This document shows, piece by piece, positions 50,772-62,700 of a stretch of 64,000 nucleotides of DNA (its first letter is position 1; every line of letters starts with the position of its first letter). This stretch comes from Trichuris trichiura (taxonomy: Eukaryota > Nematoda > Enoplea > Trichinellida > Trichuridae). The notes below the pieces were generated by a model. It was not told the DNA's origin. It saw nothing but the letters and a program-made list of their open reading frames with translations, and ran no database searches. The DNA is taken from assembly GCA_037903355.1 (NCBI GenBank), contig JBAJFE010000008.1, positions 124,001 through 188,000 of the forward strand. The letters are read 5' to 3'. The translations under genes were made by a program, and so were the position numbers.

Positions 50772-51819
50772 GCCATAAGTTGTTCATTCGACCGTTTGTT
50801 TCCCGAAAAAATGTTCAAGGGCGCGGAAACGCTTGCTCTGTTGTTTCAAAATGCCTTTGATCGACTATGGTCTTAAAGTTAAGCGTATATTATACGCAGG
50901 CATTGATACTCCTTATTTATTCATCGGGAAATAAAAGCGGAAGAACAACCCGCAAGTACTTTTACAAGACAAGCAGGTCATTTTCAATAAACTGCTATTC
51001 AGCAGTTTATTTCGCCCGTAGAAAACGTTTTTCTCCCTTCCGAGACTAAACTAATGCTCTTACTGTTCTATCCATATTACAATAATTAACTTGCGGATGA
51101 GATATTTTAAAAGTCGCTCAAAGAAGTGAAAATCTGCCTAGCTTACTTCCTATTCATATTTAGGGTTTGAAAAATTGCTCGTAAATTCCCCAAGATAAAA
51201 TTGCCTTATCCTTCAGTTTTGAAGTTCAGGTTTGGCGCTGTTGTTTTTACATATATGCAGTTTTGCTTCCCGCCGTTACAAGTAGGGTGGAAGGCCGCCG
51301 ACTCGCGGAAAAGTTTTCATTCAAAGTAGGAATAACGAAGTATTTTTTGTATTTTTTAAAAAGTTTAAAAGTTTAAACTACGTGGGCAATTTGCATAAAT
51401 AAATTTCTACCCAAATATCACCTTCACGGAAAGGGACGATTCGAATAATTTCAAAGTTTCCCGCTTCTATTTATGTTAATATATAAACAACGATGTGTTT
51501 GTTGCCGGGGATTTCGTCATTACGCTTTTAACAAGATTACTCGATGCACACATCTGACATACGCACTAATCGATTCTACTAAAAGTATTGTCGTGAACAT
51601 CTTTGACGATGTTTCGATTTCGAAAAGGCGGGAATTGATTTCCTTAATCTTTGGCAGCTGATTAAGACCAAAGCTTACTGTCTTTTCCAAGCAAAGCAGT
51701 TTCTGAATAGAATTATGCTATGTGCTCCGCCATTTTCAAATCGGCGGCTTAACGTTGAGTTCAGCCGCGCGTAACGCACTGCAAGTCCAATAAGTTACCG
51801 GAAGAGGAAACGATCACGG
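50772..51819. other. Spacer after ATAD3, nothing recognised
   Basis: It contains the ATAD3 3' UTR (AATAAA at 50930-50935) and then AT-rich sequence. One octamer element copy lies at 51388-51397. A 62-codon + strand frame near 51473-51661 has no similarity I recognise. Confidence 0.5.
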
Positions 51820-51825
51820 TTTATT
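51820..51825 (-). terminator. Polyadenylation signal for LIM copy A
   Basis: TTTATT on the + strand reads AATAAA in the sense of the gene and starts 8 nt beyond the stop codon, implying a very short 3' UTR. Confidence 0.55.
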
Positions 51826-51833
51826 TCATTCAT

Positions 51834-52261
51834 TCAGTTATTATGCATCGGAGCGCAACTGTGACAGTATTGCTTTTCATTGATAGCTAGAAAAACGCCA
51901 TCTTTAAGCTGCTTTTTGCATCTTACGCAACAGAAGCATTCTAAATGCCAAAGTTTGCCGAGGGCGCCAAGAGCTTTCTCGTTCAACGTACGTTTACAGC
52001 CTGAATCGATTTTAAGTCAATTCATAAAGTGAATACGTAGGTAAGTAGTGTACCTGCGCATTTCTGCTTCGCTTCCTCAATGCAAGCGGGACACCAAAGG
52101 TCATTGCCTTTTTTGAAGCAGGAACCTTCCGGCATTTGCTTACGACACTTAAAGCAGACGAAATGTTCCAAATGATAGGAAGATCCAAAAGCGGTGATCG
52201 CCTGTCCGCTTAAGATTTTCTGCTGACATGACGAACACGTCACCGGCTTTCCGCTCTCCAT
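51834..52261 (-). CDS. Small two-LIM-domain protein (copy A)
   Basis: Two exons: 52054-52261 and 51834-52000, giving 124 residues. ATG 52261 is the first ATG in frame. LIM1 (about residues 10-62) has CSSC, then HLEHFVCFKC and CPAC. LIM2 (about 70-120) has CAGC, HLECFCCVRC and CHSC, so all eight zinc ligands of each domain are present. The eight-residue gap between the domains and the HLEHF motif resemble LIM-only proteins of the paxillin/PINCH/FHL type more than LMO proteins. LIM domains are protein-binding zinc modules, and nothing here shows the partner. A minus-sense AATAAA (51820-51825) lies 8 nt past the stop. A paralogue with the same intron position lies head to head at 54006-54450. 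Confidence 0.88.
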
Positions 52262-54005
52262 TGTCACCGACTGAATCTTTTTAATGACACTTGAAGATTA
52301 CTTTTCCTTTTCAGGTTGCCCATTTTAAAGTTTAAAGTTTAAATGTGCTACTTCAAAGTCTGCCTTCCTCATATACCCTCTTTTTAACAGTGTATGCGTA
52401 TAATATGCAAAAATTTGCATAACTAACACGTGAAACGGATCAGATGTACAAAACGACCCAAAATAAACATCTGTTTTCAAGAAATGTACGGATGGAAATT
52501 GTATTCCGTACTTTTTTTCAAAACAAATGTACTCGCACGCTTGGGAAGTAAGAAAGCTAAGAAGATGACTATTTTTGCAACACAGCATTAAGTTCGTTCG
52601 GTACTTTGTCTTAACATCAGTCTTTTCCGTCTCGTAAGCGTTGTCGTAGTGAGAAAGAGAATACATTCCGTTATTAGTCAGTAAGAATTTAATTCTGCTA
52701 GCAAGCAATAGTAAAGAATGTCTTTTAAATAGGTTCAAAACCATATTTGCTTCGCAATCCCGAAAATGTAAATTTTCCTAACGTTGAGACTTTAAATCAG
52801 AAGAAGTTTTGAAAGATAGAAGCGTTGAATAATTTCTAAAATAGTCTACACACCGAAAGGGTGGAAATTCTAAATGCGCTACAAAACCGGCAGAAAAAAA
52901 ATGATTCTCAGGTTTCTCATTTTCGGGATTACGCCTCTAACGTCTATCATTTGAGATTTTGAGCCCCGATTCCGTGAATGTCGCGCGCGCACGACTATCT
53001 TTTTGTTCAACTCACTTTGCTCGTTGCTATCTGGAGTAAAGCAGGGCGCGGACAAGTTGAAGTTTTGAAATGATTTTAGGCTCTTTTGAAAATTTGCCTT
53101 TCTTATGAAAATTCCGCATTGCATCACTTTTGCAAGGACAGACGCGTATTGCGCTTTGGCTGCCGCTTTCAATGGTAGGGCGGAAGGCTGCAGCAGCGTT
53201 TCCAAGCGTCCGCGCTCTTCAAGACGAACCTGCTCGACTGCAACGCTGTGTTTCTTTTTCCAAGTAGCAAATTGAACAAAAACATTTTGCTGCACAAATG
53301 TGCTTCCACAATAGTGACGTCAGCGTCAAATTTAACTCGTTGTTCATAGTTTTTTCAACTCATTCGTGCCGCGGCAACTAGTTTACGTGCTGCCGTTGGC
53401 TAACGTACTTTTATTTCCCGCCATTCGGTAAACTGCGTCGGGTCATTAACCAGCAGTGATTTTTAGCTAAGTACAACTTTCGTTCAGTTGCGTTTAACGA
53501 AAGTCGCTTAACAAAGGTTGAAAAATACACTACTTAACAAGCTGAGTATTCACAATACGTTTTTCTTGCTTTTAGGCAAACTTATAGCAACAGGCAAGTT
53601 ACTTTCAAAGAATACGTTAATAGTGATAGGTTTTTTAACATCTGTCCTATTAACGCGAATATAATGCAGACAATAGTCCCACCGTCTCTGCTGAGTGAAC
53701 AAAACGCTATAATGTCTCTATTTATAGCACAAAGACAAAGTATCAAATATTAACATATTAAAACAAAATGTTGACGATAAGCCGGTACAGCTGAGTTGTA
53801 CTCAAAAATAGGGAGTCTTAAAATCAGGAAATTTGCATGTGCTTTTATGCTATCAAGAAATTTGCATCGCTATCATTTGAAAAGTGAATTCGACTAGTAT
53901 TGATTAGGTCGTTAAGCGACAGTTTAAAATTATTTTGAAGCAAGCAACTTTAATACTGACTGCTGTTAGCTTCGTTTCAAGTTTAGTAAAAATGTTCGCA
54001 CGATT
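52262..54005. other. Spacer between divergent LIM genes
   Basis: It should contain both LIM promoters. Two unassigned minus-strand frames lie here. The first, 52325-52744 (139 codons, ATG start), has a cysteine- and tyrosine-rich product with no known motif. The second, 52879-53295 (138 codons), has no ATG at its start and contains an amphipathic, possibly coiled-coil stretch (VEQVRLEERGRLETLL). The second could be an exon of an unrecognised gene. A TGACGTCA palindrome lies at 53315-53322. Confidence 0.4.
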
Positions 54006-54450
54006 ATGAGTGCCGAACAGTTGTGCTTTTCGTGCAGTAAAAAAATCTATGCCAACAAGGCCGTATTCGTTTTTGGTCAGATTTACCACTTGGAACATTT
54101 TACCTGCCATAGATGCCATGCAAGGCTATCACTGAACGTAAGTTGTCATAAGAACGATAAGGAGATTTTGTGCTCCAACTGCGTTTGTCAATTGCTGAAA
54201 ACTTGTCCAGGTAAAAGCTCAAAAATAATTACCAAATAAAGTAAACGATGACCTTTCAGGCTGCACTCAACCGTTGAAAGGAAAAGTTGTTATAGCGCTT
54301 AACAGATATTGGCACAGAGAATGCTTCCGATGCGATCGATGCGACAAAGTTTTTTCAAACGAAAAGTATGCGTTGGTGGATCGCATACCGTATTGCAAAA
54401 AATGCGTTTCAACTTTTAAAAAAAGAAAGAAGAAGAAAAATTTAAAGTAG
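54006..54450 (+). CDS. Small two-LIM-domain protein (copy B)
   Basis: Two exons: 54006-54210 and 54260-54450, giving 131 residues. LIM1 (about residues 6-60) has CFSC, HLEHFTCHRC and CSNC. LIM2 (about 68-118) has CPGC, HRECFRCDRC and CKKC. It ends in a basic tail, FKKRKKKKNLK, absent from copy A, which could be a nuclear signal or a membrane- or RNA-binding patch. The intron splits the glycine codon of the first CxxC of LIM2 (phase 1), exactly as in copy A at 51834-52261. An inverted duplication is therefore likely. AATAAA is at 54507-54512. Protein identity between copies is modest, so the duplication is not recent. Confidence 0.88.
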
Positions 54451-54506
54451 CCTTTAAATCGCACACTTACGCATAATATTGCATTGGGACCTATTGCTTC
54501 TATTCA

Positions 54507-54512
54507 AATAAA
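54507..54512 (+). terminator. Polyadenylation signal for LIM copy B
   Basis: A canonical AATAAA lies 57 nt beyond the stop codon at 54448-54450. Confidence 0.55.
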
Positions 54513-56732
54513 TACTTTGTGCCCATAGTCGAAATGTTAATTTGAAATTCGGGCGTTGCCCCTAATAGTAGCGAAACTTCCGCGCGGCAAATCTCGTTGC
54601 GCGCAGTTTTCTGGGAATTCACGACTTGCTCGCAATGCTCTGAAGAAATCGCGCATTCTACCTTTGCTTAAAAGACAAAGATACCGCTCTTACGCGAACA
54701 CATCGCCTCTGGTTTTCCTTCATTCAAAAAAAAAGATACTATCCGATGTATACGACTCAGTTTGAAGTTGCTTTATACTTTGGGAACAAACAGCAAGCAA
54801 GGAAAGCGCATAGTAAAGTTGCTTTTAGCAGTGTAATTATAAATAAATAAAAATACTTACCGCGCATAAGAAATTTGCATAATGATGAAGCCGTGCTAAC
54901 CGCAAGCCTATTTCGCGAACAAAGCATTTTCTAGAAAAAGGAAACGGTTGTATTTTAAACTTAACTTTTAGTAGTAAAGAAATGCTTACCAATCATTTCC
55001 ATAATAATGGTTTAACGGCATTCTAACCATTTAAGCTGAGAAGGGCGGACGACAATTTCCGAAAGCTACGTATTCCGTGTAGCAGCTGATTCCTCGCGTT
55101 TTGACTTTTTTGCCGGCCATGCAATAAATAGCTATCTTCATTGTCATAATTCTTGAACATATTAGCTTCTTTTAAACGTCATAAAGCAGCTATTCTACCT
55201 CTTTATGGAAATTGTGATTTGCAGGTTCAGTACACACGTTAACCTAAAACTTAAGTCGCGAAATTGTTTGACAGAAACGTTTCCCGGATTCGGCAGATTA
55301 TTAATAAAATTAATTTGCATAATTTCACTACACCCATCAGTTTAACAGTAGAAACGTCTATGTATTGCCGCAGGGGGCTTAAGCGTCAACGACAATTGCT
55401 TCTTTTGTTAGTGCGATTCTATTATAACCTCGTCTAGAGTCTGACAGCACAGTTCAGCTCTACTTTTTTTAAGAAAATTAGCAACGCATTATGCAATGAG
55501 CTGCGAAAGAATTCATACAGTTTGCAGCCAGCGGTTCTTGAACAAAACAAGTTGTTGCATACTCTTCTCAACGGTTAAGCTGTTGATTAGATGAAACCCT
55601 TAAATGGTTGCAACCTTAAAATCTGCTCGTTTTCACGGTCAGCTAAGAATAAAGTATCATTAAGAATGAGCTAGAACGAAGCTGTTTGTTGGCAGTGGGT
55701 TACCGAGTTAAAATACGTACCGTAATTTATTTTGAAGCCAAAATTATCGTTTGTAAAATTTTTAACCGCTTCGATAAGACGCCCTCCCGCTTGTACAGAA
55801 ATCTTTCTTTTGTCGCTATTTGTTTAAATTTATGCAAATATGGTATGGTTCTTACGGGCGATCGGCTTAATACGTCCCCTGCTGTAGGCATTACGCTTTG
55901 TACGCTTTTCTGCTAGACGAATCCCGAATGCTGAGGAAATTAAGTCAAATTTTGTTCTGCGGCTATCAGCCGTTATAAGAGAATAAAATGTTATGCATCC
56001 ATTATACAATGGCATCGGCAACAACAACAACAATAATTTTATTAATAAAATATTTCCTAGCTAGTTTTTATTTGCTTTATGCTGACCTGCCTGAACAAAA
56101 CACGATTTCAACAATCTTGGTGTACCATTAGAGACTTTTTGAAAAGTTATTGATATAATAAGGTAACAGAGATATACCATAGCTTTCAGGTTGCTTCTGG
56201 ACGCGTCGTCAGAGTGACCCAAACGTCCTGCCATATATATGCTTCTTAAACGGATAGTTTCCTACATAATATCTACGTTCAAAAATTCCACCTAAGAAAT
56301 ATTCTATTATTTTTGTTGCTGCAGACTGAAGGGAGAGCTTTTTTTATCTCTTCTAAGGTCTGACAATGATAAAAAGCTTAATGTTTTCAACTTTCGGGAT
56401 TCGTCTCGCGGTAAAGCGTACAAAGTGCAATGACAATTGCAGGCTAGGCAATAAGTTGGTAATTGGTAAAAGCAGGTTCGTTCTTCTTGCCCAAAAATTT
56501 TACCATACAAAATTTGCATAAGTTTAAAATAAAGACGTGTTGGAAATTGACAGACGCTGGAAGCAAAATACAGACGCAGTGAAGCGTAGAATAATTAACA
56601 TTCAACTCATTTAAATAAAATCCTATATATATTATGCTATATGGTCATAAATAACATAGCATTGACCAAATCCTTTCGTTATGTTCAGATATAAATTGTC
56701 GATTGATTGACAGCAGCGCGGGAAAATTCAGC
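54513..56732. other. AT-rich spacer, nothing recognised
   Basis: No gene or RNA was identified over 2.2 kb. Octamer element copies lie at 54872-54881, 55312-55321 and 56511-56520, the densest group in the window. Short open frames have no similarity I recognise. Confidence 0.5.
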
Positions 56733-57059
56733 ATGAAGACAAGATCACCTTTATTGCAAGGCTCCTGTTTGCTTTCATTCTTCTTGTTCGTTAGCCTGTA
56801 ACTCCGTTCAATAGATTACCTACAAAAGTATATCGCCTTGGCCAGCGAAAGCTTTTCTCGCATTTGCACTAGAAAAGATGCAATTAAAAAATTTCGCATT
56901 GAAACAAAGTTGTTCATTCGAAGCGCCGACGTCACATTGGAGCTTCGTATCGATTGGGCCAATTCCTGGCGAAAGATTGAAAGTTATCAGATTTTCCAAT
57001 GCAAATTGCCAACTTTATCCATTGACGATACGCTTTCCAACTTTTGCCCGCTAACATAA
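56733..57059 (+). CDS. Possible small secreted protein (92 aa)
   Basis: ATG 56733 opens MKTRSPLLQGSCLLSFFLFV, a textbook signal peptide (basic n-region, long hydrophobic core). The frame then meets a stop unless a 48-nt intron (56798-56845, GTAACT...GGCCAG) is removed. Joining 56733-56797 to 56846-57059 restores an open frame to TAA at 57057-57059. The mature part is about 70 residues, rich in alternating hydrophobic residues (TKLFIRSADVTLELRIDW), which suggests beta strands, with three cysteines. No family is recognised. Support is the signal peptide, the intron length typical of this genome and the phase agreement. There is no homology, and the gene could extend further 3' by additional splicing. 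Confidence 0.35.
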
Positions 57060-58375
57060 TGTGCATATGTAATGAGAGCCATTTTCGAAAGACGCAGTGA
57101 CGAGCTTGAACTGTAAGTCTAAATGATAGCCGGCAAAACGTTGAAACGCCTTGAACAGCTGACAACCTCTTCCCGCCTTTATTGGCAACATACAACGTGC
57201 CGGCTCCTAATTCTCATTTGCAAACGTAAACGTTGCCCAGAAAAAGCATTTATTGTAAAAGCTTTGCTCAATTTCAACATTGTAACACGAACATTGCAAC
57301 TTGACCAGCCGCGACGTGGAATGTCACCGTTGTCTCTGCGCATAGTGATCTTTGAATTGCGGCGGTTCATATGCAAATTAATATTTGTATCTTTGCACCC
57401 AAAGCGAGTGCCCACGTATGTAGGCAATGACGACAAGTTGCGCTTGGTTGGAAAAGAGAGTCGAGCATGCACGTTGCAATGGAGCGGCATTGGAGAGAGA
57501 GCATACGGTGGTTCGACGAAGCGCCACTTGGAGCCGCATCTTTTTTTTTGTTTGCTTCAAGCATGGAATTTCACAAGGGTGGTTAAAACCGGATGCCCAT
57601 CGGTTAGTCCATTTGTACGTCCCTGAGATCAAGGTGCGGTTGCTAGGCAAAAGACCGCTAGATGGCGGGCCCAAAATTGCAACAAAATAATGACCATTGT
57701 CACGTGCACGTTCCGGAGCTGTCGACCAATTTCACAAGGGGTTGCCGACTGACGGCGGCTGCGTCAAAGGGCTTCAACGGTGCCGCATTCGTAGACTTCG
57801 AGGCGGATGAAAAACGATCAGCCGGCAAAGAAACTGATCGATGAATTTTGACATTTTCAAGTAAAAAACTTTTGCTCAACCTGTTCTCGTCAGTTTCAAT
57901 AGGTCGTACTTTTAGCGAACTTATTTTATCGTTGCAGCTTGTGGCGCTTTCCAATTGCCATACGGACCTGCTGCTGCTGCAGGCGGCGAGTTCATTTCAA
58001 AAGGTGCACAAAGCATCTTTGCCCAACCAACCCCAAACACTCAAAACGACGATCAACTTTTCACCAACGTTTAATCCTTTCTTTCTTTTCCATTTCAATG
58101 TATAACACGCTTTGCTTGCAGCGAGTGGTGGCATCGCTAATTCCAAATTAACAATGCAACATACATAGCTGATATACTTTTTTCGAGGAAACGAAGAGAC
58201 GAAAACATTTCTACCTTTAAAGGGGGGACAGACAGACAGCGGCAGCGGATAGACGGACATAGAGAGAGCGAAGGAAAGCGCGCAAAAGGCGAACAGCGGC
58301 AAAGCATTATGGAACTAATAAGGCACGGATCAAAGCGAAATGCATTTTTCAAAAAAGAAAAAGATAAAACGTTAA
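57060..58375. other. Ambiguous region with several unassigned open frames
   Basis: Open frames overlap here on both strands: 57123-57626 (+, 167 codons), 57427-57690 (+), 57662-57844 (+) and 57700-57954 (-). Parts of them look compositionally coding (for example GNDDKLRLVGKESRACTLQW on +). I could not join them into a gene or match a family. They may be exons of an unrecognised + strand gene, or noise next to the KLF 3' end. Confidence 0.3.
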
Positions 58376-58381
58376 TTTATT
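58376..58381 (-). terminator. Polyadenylation signal for the KLF gene
   Basis: TTTATT on the + strand is AATAAA in the KLF sense, about 97 nt beyond the stop codon. Confidence 0.5.
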
Positions 58382-58477
58382 ATACGATGCAGACAGCAGA
58401 AGTCACGTAGAGAGAGAGAGAGAGACTTCTTCGCGGTCAAATAGTTGTACTGACGTCACCTAGATAGCATCGTCGTC

Positions 58478-59751
58478 TCAAGCAGCGTTATGACGTTTCA
58501 TATGAAGGGTTAGGTGATCAGATCGAGCGAATGCTCGGTCGCACAGGGTGCAACGAAATGGTCGATCGCCGGTGTGCTTACGGATATGTCGCGTAAGTTC
58601 GTCCGACCTGGCAAATTTCCAACCGCATTCCGGCCAGCTGCACCAGTACGGCTTCTCTCCCGTGTGTATCCTCATATGGGCTTTCAAATGGGACGATTTC
58701 GTGTACGTCTTCAAACATCCCGGATGAGTGCAACCATGCACTATGGTACGCTTCTGCCGACGAGGCTTTGGCCTATTTCGTTCGAATTCTCTGCTACCCT
58801 CTTGCATCATCATCATCATCAATGCGGCCGGGTCGGAAACCTAAGAAATCAACCAAAACTCGCTACCACAAATCAAAGCTTTACTTTATATCTATCTACC
58901 TGCGTCTCTCTTGGTGTTGCGTAGAAAATATTTTTACCAGTTGGTTCGACAACCTGATTTCGGATAGACATATCCACAGTTCGACCGGATGTCATTAAGT
59001 GATCATACGAGGGTGACTCAGGTGGTGTCATTGTACTATAGCAGGCAGGATATTGTTTGTAGGGTGCCATTTGAAGAGCCATTGTAGAATAGTCTTGAAC
59101 AACATGCCTGTAGGGTAGGTTGGATTGCGGCGGGAAATTAGCCATGTTAAATCCTTCGTCAGGACTAGCAGGCGGTGTCAGACCGCACAATGAACCGAAG
59201 CCATTCATGGATTGTAGCGTTGGCATTTTTCCGTACGTTGGAGTAAGATACTGGTTTTGTCGTTCATTCAAGGACGCAATAGAGACTAGCAGATTGGAGT
59301 AAGACCATTGACATTCGTTTGCTGTGTTTGGCGGGCGCCAAGATTCGCTGGTCAATGGTACAGCGCTTGTAGTCCCGCCGGGAGCCATATAAACTGGATC
59401 CCCTTTGGATAGCACTGCATTTTGAGCTCCAACCGGCGGCGTACAAGCATTATCCTGAGCTTCCGGATGTCTTGTTGTTGTCTTGTCATTTAGCTTGTTC
59501 AGTTCACCTTTAAAAATAGCATACTTAGCATCGGCAACTTCTCTGCTCGCTTCCATGTTGAGAGATGTTAATCCTTGGCTATTCTGCCAATAGGTAGTAG
59601 TAGCGTTCTGCGTCTCGTACTGCCCATTTAGCGGTAGCATTTGGCTTGCATCCTTTGCCGGAGTTTCGTTTGTCAACGCCGGCAGACCGACCGTGTGATC
59701 TCGAAAGTTTTCGCTCTCAAAAAGGCTGGCAATATCTTCCCATTCCCACAT
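58478..59751 (-). CDS. Kruppel-like factor (KLF1/2/4/5 type) zinc-finger transcription factor
   Basis: Two coding exons: 58900-59751 and 58478-58840, giving 404 residues if translation starts at ATG 59751. Three C2H2 fingers end the protein. Finger 1 starts [20 protein letters not shown] (about 321-345), finger 2 starts [20 protein letters not shown] (about 351-375), and finger 3 is [20 protein letters not shown] (about 381-401). The linkers are TGEKPY and TGDRPF. Recognition residues match KLFs that bind CACCC/GC boxes. The N-terminal 280 residues are Ser/Pro/Thr-rich with an acidic start ([13 protein letters not shown]) that may be an activation segment, plus [10 protein letters not shown] and [14 protein letters not shown] 59751 is the first codon of its exon, directly after TTTTTTTCAG. 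An upstream coding exon is therefore possible. Exon 2 begins with a run of five Met codons after residues VSDPAAL. Confidence 0.92.
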
Positions 59752-62700
59752 CTGAAAAAAAGATGGACGAAGTGAGAAAAATCCGCCTGCGACGACGACA
59801 GGAATGAAAACGGAGGTGATGCCAATGGTGGTGCTGTGTGTGTCCCTTGGTACAACGTCTGAGCTGACAAAGCGCTGACTAGACTCTGACAGCGTGATGC
59901 GATTCCACCGACCTCTGACAGCCCACATTCAAGCTACGTGCAATTAATCGCCGCTGGAGTTCCTGCGAAAATGTCCACATGAATGGGTGGACAAAACGGT
60001 AGGCGGAGCAGTCGATTGTTTTAATAATGAACTGTACGACTGCTCGCGCATGTAAGGAGGCCTCGATGATGCGTAGTCGATGGTTAAGCAATTCGGCTAT
60101 GGCTCAGGCAAAACGACCACTCAACTTGGCATTGTATCCACTGTCAGTTGACGATGACCCCTGCACGTATGTTGGCCACTTGACATTGCAGGTGTCAATG
60201 TTTTCAAAGGTCGATAGGGATGAACGATGCTCCTTCTCAGGTGTACCATAAGCTCAACGTGGTACAATAGGTAAGGCTTAATCCCATCGAAGCTTGAAGT
60301 GTTTGCTCAAGCGTCGCTGGTCTCACCTGTTGCGCCATAAACTAATCATTGCTCACGGTTGTGCCACTTTTCTCAACTGGACAACGTAGGCCATTCATAC
60401 CTTCGCGAACTACAAAAATTTATTCCATACGCGCTGCCTATCCTACGATACAAGTGGATCCACTCATTGCGTAACTACGGATTAGCAAAGGCGTTAAAAA
60501 TGGGCTATAATTATTAGCTACAATTTTAATAAGTTTCTCTAAAACGCTTCATTTTTCCATATATAGGCTATAAAATTCGTTATTCGCATTTTCAACGCAT
60601 CCGCTTGTAAGCTTACGGATAAGCTGAGAAAATGTTATTTTCGCTTTGGCGTACAAATTTTTTTATAAACAAAAAACACCTCTTACAAGTTGACGCCATA
60701 TAGCGTATATAGGTTGAATGGAGGCGGAATGTTAGCGTAGAAGTTGTACAATGATTAACAGCCACTAAAGTAAGTGACATACTCGTCAGGTTGTAGTCAG
60801 CAGCGGCGAGAATGTCCAACTTGAGGCTTGAAGGCTTTGCTGCGTTTACGCGGGTCTCACTGCTTGCACGCAGAGGCTCACTGAACGTGTGAGACTGATG
60901 GTGATTCCAAGACGCAATAAAATAACTTTTCAGCCGCAAGGCTATTGGCTCTTTGAATGTCACCTTAAGGCAGTCATTTTCCGTAAAGCCATTCTCATCC
61001 TGATTTCATCAATGTCATACGAACGTCACGGTAGCACAGTCAGGGCTGACAAAAGGTACGAAACGTTATTCTTTCAGTTTGCAAAATAGCGTGCGCATGC
61101 TCAAGGGTGCCTTGTCGCCCTTGCAAGCGGCGCACATTAATTTTCGTCCAGTTTTGTACGTGGCCAGGCTGCTAGGTTGTATTTTTGGCCGGTTGAATTG
61201 GTCATTTACGCGTCTCCATTATGGCGGCAGACGAAAGTGAGGATCAACTTTTATTTATGACCAAAAACTACTCACTTTCCTCACTGACAATGAACGGCGG
61301 GAAAACCTGTTAAATTAGGGCATCAAGACGAATGCGCGCCCTTGGCTAGTGCGACGCCGATGCAATAACTTATGCGCAAAACGGGAAACCGCTAGTAGCG
61401 CCGCATCGGTCAAAATTAAGAGCTGCTACAACGATGCATGGTGACCTGCGCTAGTTGTTGCACCTGTCCAAAATGATCTTTCGACCTCCTTGATTGTCCA
61501 TCGTTAAAAAATCAAAACTGACACCTATTTCCATAGCTGATATGCTAATGTGAGCACCCGCAAAGCGAAAAAATGTTGGATACAACTTCGGTGTGATCCC
61601 AAACGCTTAAGCTAGAATTATGTTCATTCGTCAACCCATAGTCGCTCTACAGTTGACTCCAACACCCGCTAATCTTTGTTCAAACTTTCCTATTCAATGG
61701 CTTTCCGGTGGGTCAGTAAAGTTTACTTTGCAATTTTCGTTACAATAATATGCGACACCTCATCAATAGGTGAAGTAGCAGCAGACGCCCAATGGAATAC
61801 GTAACGTAACATACTTAATTGCCTCATAATGGCCAATTGAACTGACAGAACAAGTGCGCGCTATTTCGCGCGCGGGAAAGCGCGTCGCAACGTCGGATGC
61901 CCAAGTGAATTTTGTTAAAGCTCTATTTTGCCGCCATGCTATTATAGGCTTCCTAGCACGCTTGTATCACCGGATGGCGCCGCAAGCAATTGAACATAAA
62001 AGTAAAAATTTGTATCAAGGCTTTATCGCGGAAGCTCATTCTTTAACTAAGAGGGAAAACTGGATTTTCATGGCTGTTACATTTCGCCTGAATAACTGAT
62101 CAGCAATAGCCGAACGTAAAAAATTTGCATAAAACAAGATTTTCACATTTTTGCTCGCTAAGCAAAACCCTTCATGCCGATGAGCATGCAGAAGTCAGGG
62201 CAGCAAAGTGTATTATTATTACGAAAATTTTGTCAACGCGTCAAGCTGCATTCAAGATATCCAGTAATGGCTGCCTCAGCCGCCATTTGACCATATGTCC
62301 TTCAGTGTACGTCAATTAGCCAGCCGGCTCATCCAGCCGCCTGTATTAGCCCTATTGGTTGGAGCGCAGCTGTCGCTTTGTTAAGCTTGCTGCCGAAAGT
62401 TACAGCAGGAAGCCGAGCGAAGAATTGTTGCTTAAGCGACTTTTTACCAAGCTAAAATGCGCTTTGCAAATTTGGAACCTGCGTATTCGGCCTATGGTCG
62501 GCGGATTGAATTGGTTTGAGAAAAAAGGCAGTTGGGAAATATTTTTTAAAAATCTACACGACATACCGCCATTGAGCTTTGGCAAAACTTAGGCTTACAA
62601 CTGCCTACTGACATCCCGTCTCGTAAGCGTTGGCCTGCGCGGGCTATTTCATCATTGCTATACGTTTTTTTGAAAGCCTATTGAAGAAGACAACATTGAA

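Noticed and set aside
56733..57690. Idea that the 57-kb frames encode a Mediator or glycosidase C-terminus
   Set aside because: No diagnostic motif of either family could be found in any frame.
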